Assembly (NCBI GenBank): GCA_000745135.1
Contig: JQNH01000001.1
Coordinates: forward strand, 3,023,501-3,087,500
Direction: 5' to 3'
Length of the DNA stretch: 64,000 bases
DNA from: Rhizobiales bacterium YIM 77505
GTDB taxonomy: Bacteria; Pseudomonadota; Alphaproteobacteria; Rhizobiales; Beijerinckiaceae
The position numbers and the translations under genes are program-made. This document shows positions 27,592 through 36,355 of this stretch, one piece after another. Position 1 is the stretch's first letter. The number at the start of each line of letters is the position of its first letter. Under the pieces are notes generated by a model. It searched no databases and was not told where the DNA came from. It was given only the letters and a program-made list of their open reading frames with translations.

Positions 27592-27852
27592 ATGCAGCTG
27601 AGCATCGACCGCGAGGTTCGGGCCTTCATCGCCCAGAACTTCCTTTTCCAGGACGACGCCGTCATCCCCGATACGGAGTCGCTTCTCGACGCCGGCCTGA
27701 TCGACTCCATGGGCATTCTCGAGCTCGTCGCCTTTCTCGAGTCCCGCTTCAGCATCCAGGTCGCCGATGACGAGATCGTGCCGGCGAACATGGATTCGAT
27801 CGGCGCCATCGTGACGTATGTAGAGAGCAAGCTCGCGCACGCGGTCGCCTGA
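27592..27852 (+). CDS. Acyl carrier protein
   Basis: The 86-residue protein is a stand-alone carrier domain with the phosphopantetheine serine in GLIDSMGILELV (about residue 40). The ATG at 27592 follows GAGG at 6 nt; a GTG at 27580, overlapping the asnB stop, is also possible. It lies between asnB and an acyl-AMP ligase, so it probably carries the activated acyl or aminoacyl group used by the cluster. It is not the fatty-acid synthesis ACP, whose usual fab neighbours are missing. Confidence 0.92.
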   Translation: MQLSIDREVRAFIAQNFLFQDDAVIPDTESLLDAGLIDSMGILELVAFLESRFSIQVADDEIVPANMDSIGAIVTYVESKLAHAVA

Positions 27853-27873
27853 ACATTTCTGGAGAAACCGTCC

Positions 27874-29418
27874 ATGCGCGTGGAACAATTCCTTGCCGAG
27901 AGCGCGCTCCGGCATCCTGACAAGACGGCGCTTGTGGCGGGCGGGCGCCGGATCAGCTTCCGAGAGCTCAACCGCGAGGCGGACCGCTTCGCAGCAGGCC
28001 TCGCCCGCCGCGGCGTCACGCGCGGCGACCGGGTGGTCGTGTTCATGGAGAACCGCTGGGAAGCGGTCGTTGCCATCTTCGGCGCGCTGAAGGCCGGCGC
28101 CGTGTTCAGCCCCGTCAACCCCTCAACGAAGCCGGACAAGCTCGCCTACATCCTCAACAACTGCCGCGCCGCGGCGATCGTCTCGCAGGAGCGCCTTGCG
28201 GCCAACGTCGCGGCGGCGCTCGCCTCGACCTCAACTGTGCGTCTCGCGGTGCTCGCCGGCAGCGCCGTCGGCGGCATTGCCGCCGAGACGGCTTCCTTCG
28301 ACGATCTTCTGCGAGAGGACGCGACGAAAGCAATCGATCCGGGCATCGACATCGACCTCGCGATGCTCGTCTATACCTCCGGCTCCACCGGCGCGCCGAA
28401 GGGCGTGATGATGACCCATCAGAACGTGGTCGCCGCGGCGACCTCGATCACCACCTATCTCGAGAACACCGCCGACGACATCATTCTCAACGTCCTACCG
28501 ATCTCTTTTGACTACGGCCTCTATCAGGTGCTGATGGCGGCGCAGGTGGGCGCGACCCTCATCCTCGAAAAAAACTTCGCCTTCCCACAAGCAGTCTTGC
28601 AGCGGATGGCCGAGGAGCGAGTCACCGGCTTTCCCATCGTGCCGACCATCGCGGCGCTCATCCTGCAATTGAAGGACCTGAAGCCTGGCGCCTTCCGGCA
28701 TCTGCGGTACCTCACCAACACGGCCGCCGCCCTGCCGCCCGCCCATATCGCGCGTCTCCAGGAACTGTTCCCGGAAACGCGCATCTTCTCCATGTACGGC
28801 CTGACGGAATGCAAGCGCTGCACCTGGCTACCGCCGGAGGAGCTTTCACATCGTCCGGGCTCCGTCGGCAAAGCCATCCCAAACACCGAAGCCTATGTGG
28901 TGGACGAGGAAGGCCGGCGCGTCGGCCCAGGAGTCGTGGGCGAGCTCGTCATCCGCGGTCCGCATGTGATGAAGGGCTATTGGGAGGACGAGACGGCCAC
29001 GGCGCGCGCCCTGCGCCCTGGCCCCTACGCTTGGGAGAAGGTCCTTTACACCGGCGATCTCTTCCGCATGGACGAGGAGGGTTTTCTCTACTTCGTCGGT
29101 CGCAAGGACGACATCATCAAGACGCGCGGCGAGAAGGTCTCTCCGAAGGAGGTGGAGAACGTTCTCTACGCGATGCCGGGCGTGCGCGAGGCCGCCGTCG
29201 TCGGCGTGCCCGACCCGGTGCTCGGCATGGCGCTCAAGGCCGTCCTGGCCCTCGCGCCCGGCGTGCAACTCACCGAGCAGGAGGTGCTCCGCCACTGCGC
29301 GCGGCACCTCGAAGATTTCATGGTCCCGCGCCACGTGGAGTTCCGCGCCGAGCTGCCGAAGACCGACACCGGAAAGATCAGGCGGAGCGAAGTTCAGGTC
29401 GAGCTCGCCGACGCATAA
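27874..29418 (+). CDS. Acyl-CoA/acyl-ACP ligase (AMP-forming)
   Basis: The 514-residue ANL-superfamily enzyme has the P-loop YTSGSTGAPKGVMMTHQN, the MYGLTECKR motif, YTGDLFRMDEEGFLYFVGR and the C-terminal catalytic lysine in KTDTGKIRR. It activates a carboxylate as an adenylate and passes it to a thiol, most likely the ACP encoded 21 bp upstream. The Cys-Lys-Arg after TEC differs from the usual Ala/Gly-rich stretch of fatty acyl ligases, suggesting a particular small substrate. Confidence 0.93.
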   Translation: MRVEQFLAESALRHPDKTALVAGGRRISFRELNREADRFAAGLARRGVTRGDRVVVFMENRWEAVVAIFGALKAGAVFSPVNPSTKPDKLAYILNNCRAAAIVSQERLAANVAAALASTSTVRLAVLAGSAVGGIAAETASFDDLLREDATKAIDPGIDIDLAMLVYTSGSTGAPKGVMMTHQNVVAAATSITTYLENTADDIILNVLPISFDYGLYQVLMAAQVGATLILEKNFAFPQAVLQRMAEERVTGFPIVPTIAALILQLKDLKPGAFRHLRYLTNTAAALPPAHIARLQELFPETRIFSMYGLTECKRCTWLPPEELSHRPGSVGKAIPNTEAYVVDEEGRRVGPGVVGELVIRGPHVMKGYWEDETATARALRPGPYAWEKVLYTGDLFRMDEEGFLYFVGRKDDIIKTRGEKVSPKEVENVLYAMPGVREAAVVGVPDPVLGMALKAVLALAPGVQLTEQEVLRHCARHLEDFMVPRHVEFRAELPKTDTGKIRRSEVQVELADA

Positions 29419-29432
29419 AGGGGACCAACCTC

Positions 29433-30452
29433 ATGCACGATCGTCTGCTCGTTGCGGGCACTGTTCAGGCGCGGCCGATCACGCGCGAGGTCCTGCGCCT
29501 CGATGCTGCGAGCGCGGTGCGAACCGTCGCTGAGGCCATTCGCGACCAAGTCCTGCGCCAATTGCGCCGGCGCGGCGTGGTCGTCGGCCTGTCCGGCGGC
29601 ATCGACAGCAGCGTGACGGCAGCCCTCTGCGTGGAGGCGTTGGGCCGAGAGCGGGTCTTCGGCGTCCTCATGCCCGAGCGTGACTCCGATCCGGACAGCC
29701 TCACGCTTGGAAGGCATGTGGCGGATACGCTTGGAATCGCAAGCGTCGTCGAGGACATCGCGCCGATGCTGGAGGCCGCAGGCTGCTACCGGCGGCGCGA
29801 TGCCTTCATCCAGAAGGCGGTGCCGCACTACGGGCCTGGCTGGCGCTGCAAGGTCGTTCTGCCCGGCCTGTCGAGCGGAGCAGCCTATAACGTCTCTTAT
29901 CTGGTCGTGCAGTCACCGAGCGGAACAAGCCACCGCGTCCGCCTGTCGCCCGAGGTGTATCTCGGCATCGTCGCGGCGACCAACATGAAGCAGCGCACTC
30001 GCAAGCAGATCGAATACTACCATGCGGATCGGCTCAACTATGCCGTCGCCGGCACGCCGAACCGGCTCGAATATGATCAAGGCTTCTTCGTCAAGAACGG
30101 CGATGGCATGGCCGATCTCAAGCCGATCGCCCATCTCTACAAGACGCAAGTCTACCAACTGGCGGAATGGCTCGGCCTTCCCGAGGACATCCGTACCCGT
30201 CCGCCGACGACCGACACTTGGTCGCTTGCACAGACGCAGGAGGAATTCTATTTCGCGCTTCCTCACGAGCTGATGGACCTCTGCCTTTACGGCCTGAACC
30301 ACGGGTTTCCGGCAGCGGCGCTGTCGGGCGCCACGGGCCTCACCCCGGATCGGATCGAGGCAGTCTATCGCGACATCCGCGCCAAGCGCCGAGCAACCCG
30401 ATATCTCCACGCCGCGCCGCTGCTCGTCGAGAACGTCGCCGAGGTCGGCTGA
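29433..30452 (+). CDS. NAD synthase-like ATP pyrophosphatase
   Basis: This 339-residue NadE-family protein carries the PP-loop LSGGIDSSVTAAL (about residues 53-65) and the family block GTPNRLEYDQGFFVKNGDG. The C-terminal PTTDTWSLAQTQEEFYF replaces the usual PSADLxPxQxDE pattern. No glutaminase domain is present. AAAGGGGA precedes the ATG. Because it sits 14 bp behind the ligase gene in an AsnB/ACP cluster, it may be a dedicated amide-forming enzyme rather than the cell's NAD synthase. That is inference, and ordinary NadE activity cannot be excluded. Confidence 0.85.
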   Translation: MHDRLLVAGTVQARPITREVLRLDAASAVRTVAEAIRDQVLRQLRRRGVVVGLSGGIDSSVTAALCVEALGRERVFGVLMPERDSDPDSLTLGRHVADTLGIASVVEDIAPMLEAAGCYRRRDAFIQKAVPHYGPGWRCKVVLPGLSSGAAYNVSYLVVQSPSGTSHRVRLSPEVYLGIVAATNMKQRTRKQIEYYHADRLNYAVAGTPNRLEYDQGFFVKNGDGMADLKPIAHLYKTQVYQLAEWLGLPEDIRTRPPTTDTWSLAQTQEEFYFALPHELMDLCLYGLNHGFPAAALSGATGLTPDRIEAVYRDIRAKRRATRYLHAAPLLVENVAEVG

Positions 30453-30599
30453 GCAGCGTCGCTCTGCGCCGTGGCGCCTCTCGCCCTTTCTGGCGCGAGG
30501 CTTGCACCCTCACTGACGTCCAGGATCTTCCGGGCAGCGATGCCCCTTTTGGACCCGACCGGTCGAGCACAGGAACGCCGGGATGGGCTGGAACAAGCA

Positions 30600-31994
30600 A
30601 TGGCAAGATCGACCGTAGCAGGGCTGAACGCGCGTTTGCTGGCAGAGGCGCGGCGCGTGGCCAGGCACGAAGTTGCCCGCGGCGCCGTGCTCGCGCTTCT
30701 CCTCAAGGTCTGCGGCGCGCTTCTTGGCTTTGTGCTCTTCGCTCTCGCCGCGCGCAGCATGTCGCCCGCGGCCTTCGGAACCTTCGCGGCTTGGTTCAGT
30801 GCCATGTCCTTCTTGGCCGTCCTCGCGGCTGCGGGGCAGGAGCTGCTCCTCGTCCGATCGTGGAACGAATATGTCCACGCGCGGGAATACGGCCTCGCCC
30901 ACGGAGCACTGCGCTTCGGCGCCCGGGCGACGATCCTCTTTGCTGCCCTGACCAGCTTCCTCGAGATCATCGGCGCCCGCATCGCCGGGCTCCCCGCCAG
31001 CCTCGCCTGGGCGGCGGCGTTCTTCCTCGTTACGCAGACGGGGCTGCTCTTCGTCTCGCATGCCGCCCGCACCATCGCCGGAATTCCGAGCGGCGACGGT
31101 CACCGCGAGATCACCTGGCGGCTCTTGCCGCTGATCGGGGTCCTGGCGGCGCTTGCTTCGAGCTGGGCGCTGACGGCAGAACAGCTTTTCATGCTCTGCG
31201 GGCTTGGTCTCCTCGTCAGCGTCGGCCTGCAGCTGATCGCCATCCGGCGAGCCCTGCCCGAGCCCGTTCGGGCCTCGGTGCCGCAAAGCGACCACAAACC
31301 GTGGCTCAGACGATCCTTCAGGATATGGATCGCCTCCGTCATCGAAGCCGCCACTCAGCATCTTGAGGTTATCGTGCTCGGCGTGCTGATCGGTCCGCTC
31401 GCGGCAGGCGGCTATTTCGTTGCCGCCCGCCTCACCGGCGTGCTCACCATGGCCGCGAGCGGGCTTAATATCTACGCGTCGAAGGCGACCGGAACCCTCT
31501 ACTACGCTCAGGACTTCGCAGGATTGCAGCGCATGCTGCGGTCAATGGCGTGGATCGCGCTCTGCGTCGTAGGGGGCGGGGCGGCGACGCTCCTGGTCGG
31601 CGGCGAGTGGCTCCTTTCCATGTTCGGAACCGCGTATCGGCACCATTACGATCTCCTCACGATCCTGCTCGCCAGCACCTTGACTTCGGCGCTGGCCGGA
31701 CCGGCGCCGACCGTTCTTCTCTTGACTGGTCGCGAAGGGGCTTATTCCGCGCTGATTGCGGTCGGCCTGGCGATCCGCATCATCGCGCTTTTCGTGCTGG
31801 TACCGCTCTTCGGCAGCTTCGGCGCTGCCCTGGCGAGCGCTGGCTCGGCGCTCGCGCTTGCTCTCGTCCTCAACATCGCGTGCCGTCGGCTGGTCGGCGT
31901 CGATCCTTCCGCCCTGAGCCTGCTGAGCGATAGGCGTCCTCACTCTGTCGCGCGCCCCGGAACGGCTTGCCCGGCAGGCGGCTCGGGAGCATAG
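30600..31994 (+). CDS. Polysaccharide flippase-like membrane protein (MATE/Wzx type)
   Basis: The 464-residue protein has about 12 to 14 hydrophobic helices, beginning ALLLKVCGALLGFVLFALAA, the pattern of Wzx-type oligosaccharide translocases. The ATG at 30600 is chosen; an ATG at 30540 and a GTG at 30471 are in frame upstream. It closes the asnB-ACP-ligase-nadE-like run, supporting export of a lipid-linked, amidated or acylated glycan across the inner membrane. Confidence 0.85.
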   Translation: MARSTVAGLNARLLAEARRVARHEVARGAVLALLLKVCGALLGFVLFALAARSMSPAAFGTFAAWFSAMSFLAVLAAAGQELLLVRSWNEYVHAREYGLAHGALRFGARATILFAALTSFLEIIGARIAGLPASLAWAAAFFLVTQTGLLFVSHAARTIAGIPSGDGHREITWRLLPLIGVLAALASSWALTAEQLFMLCGLGLLVSVGLQLIAIRRALPEPVRASVPQSDHKPWLRRSFRIWIASVIEAATQHLEVIVLGVLIGPLAAGGYFVAARLTGVLTMAASGLNIYASKATGTLYYAQDFAGLQRMLRSMAWIALCVVGGGAATLLVGGEWLLSMFGTAYRHHYDLLTILLASTLTSALAGPAPTVLLLTGREGAYSALIAVGLAIRIIALFVLVPLFGSFGAALASAGSALALALVLNIACRRLVGVDPSALSLLSDRRPHSVARPGTACPAGGSGA

Positions 31995-32114
31995 GAGGGT
32001 CATAAGGAAGAGCGCTGAGCCGTGGCCCTGGACGGGGGCCTGGTTCTTGGCCAGACATGATGCAGTCGCGTCCACGCCAGCCCTGGACGCGCTCCTGAAG
32101 GTGGCCAGCCAGGC

Positions 32115-32498
32115 ATGCTTGCATTGCATGAAGAGATCGTGAGGCTCGACGAGGAGATCGAACTCCTGCGGGAGGCTCAGGAGCGGGCACGCAAGATCGG
32201 CCTTGCCGCGCAGGCATCGATCATTCTTGGAGGTGCGTTGCTCCTCGTCACGCTTGCAGGGCTCGTGCCGATGGGCCCCGCCGGGCCGATCTTGGCGATC
32301 GGCGGCACTCTCGCCGGCGTTGCCCTGTTCGGCTCCAATCACCGGACGCAAGGGGACATCGCGCTGAAGATCGACGCCTGCAAGGCCCGCCGGAATGCAC
32401 TGATCGATCGGCTCGATCTGAGCGAGGCTAGCCCTGCTTGCGCCGCGGGCTCCGCCGATTCTCGCCGCAATCCCATGCAACACGCACCTCGGCATTAA
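32115..32498 (+). CDS. Small membrane protein with N-terminal coiled coil
   Basis: The 127-residue protein of unknown function has a charged heptad-rich N-terminus (residues 1-28), two transmembrane segments (about 30-51 and 57-74) and a hydrophilic tail. It is not recognisable by family. The end overlaps the upstream in-frame extension of the transpeptidase gene but stops before the chosen start. Confidence 0.6.
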   Translation: MLALHEEIVRLDEEIELLREAQERARKIGLAAQASIILGGALLLVTLAGLVPMGPAGPILAIGGTLAGVALFGSNHRTQGDIALKIDACKARRNALIDRLDLSEASPACAAGSADSRRNPMQHAPRH

Positions 32499-32542
32499 CG
32501 AATGCTTCTCACACTCAAGGCCACGCGCGAATCGATGGGTCC

Positions 32543-33745
32543 ATGACGGGCAGGGCAAAAAGGACGGTGTGGCTCACGCTTCTCATCGCAGCCGCGATGG
32601 TGGGCGCCGCGCCGGCATCGGCGCTGCCGAAGCACGAGGCGCCCATCCCGGCGGCGACCGTCGCGCTCATGCAGGCGCGAAGAACGAATCCGGCCGCCCC
32701 CATCCTGATGCGCGTCTACAAGAAGGAATCGGAGCTCGAGGTCTGGAAGCGCACGACGGGCGGCCGCTATGTGCATCTGAAGACCTTCCCGATCTGCCGC
32801 TGGTCGGGCGAGCTCGGGCCGAAGAAACAGATGGGAGATCGGCAGGCGCCAGAGGGGTTTTACGTCGTCACCCCGAAGCAGATGAACCCGAACTCCTCCT
32901 ACCACTTGTCGTTCGACATTGGATTCCCCAACGCCTACGACCGCGCGCACGGAGCCACGGGCTCCCACCTCATGGTGCACGGAAGCTGCACCTCTGCCGG
33001 TTGCTTCGCCATGACGGACAAGGCGGTCGAGGAGATCTATGCGCTGGCGCGCGAGGCATTCCGGGGCGGCCAGCAGGCCATTCAGTTTCAATCCTTCCCG
33101 TTCCGCATGACGGCCGAGAACTTGGCGAAGTACCGGTCGGATCGGCACATCGCCTTCTGGCGGCAGTTGAAGCAGGGCTCCGACTGGTTCGAAGCGACGG
33201 GCGAGGAGCCCCTCGTCGAGGTCTCCGGCGGGCGCTACGCCTTCAAAGCGTCAAGCCCCGAGAAGGAAGCGCTGGCGCAGGCCCGCCACGCGGAGGAGAT
33301 GAAGCGCATCGCGACATTGATCGAGGAGGGCAGCGTCGCCCTCCGCACGGCTTATGCCGATGGCGGCCAGCATCCCTCTTTCCGCCTCCTGATGCGTCAG
33401 GGCGCGCCTCTTGGCGAGGTCAGCCGCCCCGAAGCGCTCGCCTTCGCCGGTCGCGACATCGTCGTGACGCCGGCTCGCCGCAAGAAGCCTGCCTGCCACG
33501 GAGCGCCCGAATGTGCGACGGAGACGGCAAGTGGGGCATCGCAGCCTCCGGTGCTTGCGACCGCAGCGCCCGCCCTCGCCGACGCGCCCTCTGTCGGCGT
33601 GTCGCCGCCAAGCGGCGAGCTTTCAGTGTTCGCTGCGCTCCCGCTTGCCTCCGGCCTTTTCCTGCCGGCGACGCTCGCGGGCTCCGTCCACATCCTGCCG
33701 CCGGCTCTTGTCCCGGCAAGACCCATCGTCACCGCGCAGAACTGA
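32543..33745 (+). CDS. L,D-transpeptidase-like protein of the YafK family
   Basis: The 400-residue exported protein has a signal peptide (about residues 1-29, ending PASALP) and a YkuD/YafK catalytic domain. MVHGSCTSAGCFAMTD provides the His and the nucleophilic Cys of the H-x-S-x-GC motif. YafK-type enzymes cut or form links between peptidoglycan and lipoproteins. The Pro/Ala-rich C-terminal 130 residues are of low complexity and not conserved. The ATG at 32543 is selected because it starts the signal peptide. Confidence 0.9.
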   Translation: MTGRAKRTVWLTLLIAAAMVGAAPASALPKHEAPIPAATVALMQARRTNPAAPILMRVYKKESELEVWKRTTGGRYVHLKTFPICRWSGELGPKKQMGDRQAPEGFYVVTPKQMNPNSSYHLSFDIGFPNAYDRAHGATGSHLMVHGSCTSAGCFAMTDKAVEEIYALAREAFRGGQQAIQFQSFPFRMTAENLAKYRSDRHIAFWRQLKQGSDWFEATGEEPLVEVSGGRYAFKASSPEKEALAQARHAEEMKRIATLIEEGSVALRTAYADGGQHPSFRLLMRQGAPLGEVSRPEALAFAGRDIVVTPARRKKPACHGAPECATETASGASQPPVLATAAPALADAPSVGVSPPSGELSVFAALPLASGLFLPATLAGSVHILPPALVPARPIVTAQN

Positions 33746-33885
33746 GCCCCCCTCCCGGGTTTCCTCGTCAAGAACGTTTGCCGCCCTTGCCTTGGTGGCG
33801 AGAAGGCCCGCGACAACGCAGCAAGAACGCTATAACAAGCTTGGTGCGGCGATTGCTGACGCCGAACTCGGTCGACGGAGGACGG

Positions 33886-34197
33886 ATGAACCAGACTCTC
33901 TGTGGCCGAGCCTTCCTCGTGATTGCAGCAGCGCTACTCTTCGCACAAGAAGCTTCGGCGCAATCTGCTCAGGCCCGCTGCAAGCCCGCTCAACGCTTGA
34001 GCGCGTGTGCCGAGGCCAAAGGCGGAGCGGCCGCCCGCAGGGGAGCGATCACGCGCACGCAATCGAACCTCTCCCACTCGGCGCCGGCGGCGATGCCGAA
34101 TGAGGATCGCTCGTTTCGGTATCCGAATGACGCTGCCCGCGAGCGGCGGCGGGAGCTTGACTTCCTGCCGAAGCCCGGCCACCGGCGGCACCCCTAG
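33886..34197 (+). CDS. Small secreted protein, paralogue of the 36356-36841 product
   Basis: The 103-residue protein has a signal peptide ending ASAQ near residue 25. The mature part has two cysteines (RCKP and SACAE), then ITRTQSNLSHSA, a SFRYPND motif and ELDF. The same ordered blocks (IVATQSKLSKSA, FYRYPNA, DLDF) occur in the 161-residue product at 36356-36841, so the two are paralogues. GGAGGAC precedes the ATG. Function is unknown. Confidence 0.75.
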   Translation: MNQTLCGRAFLVIAAALLFAQEASAQSAQARCKPAQRLSACAEAKGGAAARRGAITRTQSNLSHSAPAAMPNEDRSFRYPNDAARERRRELDFLPKPGHRRHP

Positions 34198-34216
34198 GAG
34201 TGAAGTTCCTGAAACG

Positions 34217-34244
34217 ACAATGGCCGGCTTTGGCCGGCCATTGT
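34217..34244. terminator. Bidirectional hairpin between convergent genes
   Basis: ACAATGGCCGG (34217-34227) pairs perfectly with CCGGCCATTGT (34234-34244) across a 6-nt loop, between two converging small secreted-protein genes. A U-run is weak on both strands, so termination efficiency is uncertain. Confidence 0.6.
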
Positions 34245-34284
34245 ATCGCTCTTGATGTCACGCGCCCGCGGACGCGTTCGTTGC

Positions 34285-34563
34285 TCAGCGCCGCCCACCG
34301 CCAAGGGCGTTCCCGCCTCCGGTGGAGATGACGTTCCCGCCAGCTTGGCCGATCAGGCCAGCGCCGCCGCCGGGCTGAACGGCCATCCCTGGTTGCTTAA
34401 CGATGGTCGGCGTGCCGGGCTTGATCTTGCCCTTGAGCAGGGAGGAATTCGACTGATTTCCGAGAAGCCCCTGGCTCGGCTTCCGTGCCTGCGCGAACGC
34501 ACCAAAGGCCGTAAGACCCAGAGCAACCGTGGCAATGGCAGTGGCGATGACAACCTTTTTCAT
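34285..34563 (-). CDS. Small secreted Gly-rich protein
   Basis: This 92-residue protein begins MKKVVIATAIATVALGL, a Sec signal peptide ending AFAQ near residue 24. The mature part is short and basic, then Gly/Gln-rich in the last 35 residues (GGGAGLIGQAGG). GAGGAGAG precedes the ATG at 34563. No family is recognised. It may belong to the same envelope set as its neighbours. Confidence 0.7.
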   Translation of the reverse strand: MKKVVIATAIATVALGLTAFGAFAQARKPSQGLLGNQSNSSLLKGKIKPGTPTIVKQPGMAVQPGGGAGLIGQAGGNVISTGGGNALGGGRR

Positions 34564-35054
34564 AGGGCTCTCCTCGAGGCCTGGTGTGGAAGGAATTGGG
34601 CGGTCCGACGGCGGCTCGACATCAAGCACCGCCCCCACGATCAAGACTCCCGGTCGGCAGCAGCGACAGCCGCTTCCGTCGCAGTCCTTCGGCCGCGTCT
34701 TCGGCATAAGCGGCGAGGAACATCTTGTACCCCCCAATCTCGCTATTTAGAACAGAATGAAAAAACCAGTGCAACTGATTTCTTCTTGCTTCTATCCGCC
34801 TGAAGACAGAGTTTGAGAGACCGCAGCAAAATTCTGCACCGTGGATCAAGGCAGCGTTTTTCCTATTTTTTCCTTCTTCCTCAACGGTAAGCCTGTGTTG
34901 ATGGCGCGAGATTTGGGTGGTTGACAGACTGTCACGGCATTGCAACATCGACGAGCTCCTGGAAAAAAATGGAATCGATCGGTTGAACAGTTGAGGGAGC
35001 TCCCGCTAAGAGCTTGAACTTGGGACCTGCATGTGGCTGGGGGAAGTTCACAAG
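34564..35054. other. 490-bp AT-richer divergent intergenic region
   Basis: This region separates two divergent exported-protein genes and is clearly AT-richer than its surroundings, with a T-tract at about 34856-34880. It contains a TTGACA box at 34921-34926 overlapped by a perfect palindrome. No coding sequence is supported. Confidence 0.6.
34921..34949 (+). promoter_or_regulatory. Candidate promoter with palindrome over the -35 box
   Basis: TTGACA at 34921-34926 is a consensus -35 box. With a 17-nt spacer the -10 would be AACATC, which is weak. TGACAG-A-CTGTCA (34922-34934) is a perfect palindrome overlapping the -35, a position typical of repressor sites. It would drive the outer-membrane barrel gene. 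Confidence 0.4.
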
Positions 35055-36344
35055 ATGCGTAAGGCGGCGTTCGGATTGTGTTTGGCGCTTGCGCCTGCAA
35101 GCGGCGCTCTTGCAGCGGACCCGGCAGTCCCCACGGAGGTTCAGCAATCATCTGAGGACAAGCGCTGGGAGGCGAGTTTCACGAGCGACCTGCGCTACTT
35201 CACCTATCGCGGCACACGAGGGACGACCGCTTCCAGCGCTCCCGCGACCAATCGTGGGCGCGGCTCGCAGCTCTATGCGCCCATCGGGCTGTCGGTGACG
35301 GGCATGCCCACGGACGAAGTGAAGCTCGAGTTCATGACGCGGTCAGGCTTCGTCTCCTCGAAGCAGTCGACGGCAGGTTTCAAGGGCAGCTACTCGGGGC
35401 CGACGGACACCATCGCCTCGGCGACGATGACTTATCTCGGCTTTGCCGGTGTGCAGCCCTTCGTATCGTTCAACCTGAACCTGCCGACCGGCGAAACCGT
35501 CCTGTTGGGGACGCGCGGGCGCGCACGGCTCGACCCGGACTTCGTCGATGTACCGACCTTTGGCGAGGGGCTGAACGTTGGGCCCACGGTTGGCGCCAAC
35601 GTGCCGCTCTCGGAAAACCTGCTCCTCAATCTGAGCGTCGGCTACACTTGGCGCGGCCGATACACGCGCGAGGGCGTCATCGACCCGCTCCTCGGAATCC
35701 AAGGCCGCTCGGCCTTCGATCCCGGAGAGAACCTCACCTTGAGTTCGTCCCTGACGTTCCAGGACGGGGCGTTTTCGGCGCAACTCGGCCTCTCTTACGT
35801 GTTCGAGAGCGCAACCAGCATCGACAGGCTACGCACCTTCCGGGCGGGCGATCGCATCGCGCTGAACGGCGCTTTGGCTTACGCCTTCTCCCAGGATTTC
35901 AGCGCCACCCTCACCGGCTCCTGGAGCCACAGCCGGCCGAACGACATCGTCGACCCCGGCCAAGTCCTGCCGACACTGGTGCAGGAGGCCTTGAACTCCA
36001 ACAGCAACGTCTTCCGCCTCGGGCTCGAGCCCACCTATCGCATCAGCCCTGCCCTTGGGGTCGGCCCGTCCGCGAGCATCCTCTATCGGGACAAGAACGC
36101 GTTCAGCCCCATCACCGTGCAGTTCGTGCCGGCGAAGACCCGCTATGCCGTGGGCGCCTTCATGAATTACACCATGACCGATCGCGTCGCCCTCAACGCG
36201 CGTATCGAGCGGATCTGGACCCGCGAGAAGGAGAGCCCAGACAAGTATGAGCCGGCATTCGAGGCCTTCCTTCCCGGTACGGGCCTTCCAGCCCTGTCCT
36301 ACGAGGGGTGGCAGGTGTCCGGCGGCATGAGCGTTCGGTTTTGA
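35055..36344 (+). CDS. Outer-membrane beta-barrel protein
   Basis: The 429-residue protein has a signal peptide ending GALAADP near residue 21, many alternating aromatic/polar strands, and a C-terminal strand ending VSGGMSVRF with the terminal Phe that BAM recognises. The internal repeats of LNLSVGYTW and FSATLTGSWSHS type fit a 12- to 16-strand barrel. The ATG at 35055 is used; the open frame begins eight codons earlier. The transported substrate is unknown. The downstream small secreted gene starts 11 bp after the stop and is likely co-expressed. Confidence 0.85.
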   Translation: MRKAAFGLCLALAPASGALAADPAVPTEVQQSSEDKRWEASFTSDLRYFTYRGTRGTTASSAPATNRGRGSQLYAPIGLSVTGMPTDEVKLEFMTRSGFVSSKQSTAGFKGSYSGPTDTIASATMTYLGFAGVQPFVSFNLNLPTGETVLLGTRGRARLDPDFVDVPTFGEGLNVGPTVGANVPLSENLLLNLSVGYTWRGRYTREGVIDPLLGIQGRSAFDPGENLTLSSSLTFQDGAFSAQLGLSYVFESATSIDRLRTFRAGDRIALNGALAYAFSQDFSATLTGSWSHSRPNDIVDPGQVLPTLVQEALNSNSNVFRLGLEPTYRISPALGVGPSASILYRDKNAFSPITVQFVPAKTRYAVGAFMNYTMTDRVALNARIERIWTREKESPDKYEPAFEAFLPGTGLPALSYEGWQVSGGMSVRF

Positions 36345-36355
36345 GGAGTAGCGAC

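Noticed and set aside
29433-30452. Calling the NadE-like gene the housekeeping NAD synthase
   Set aside because: The cluster context and altered C-terminal motif make this unsafe, so no symbol was given.
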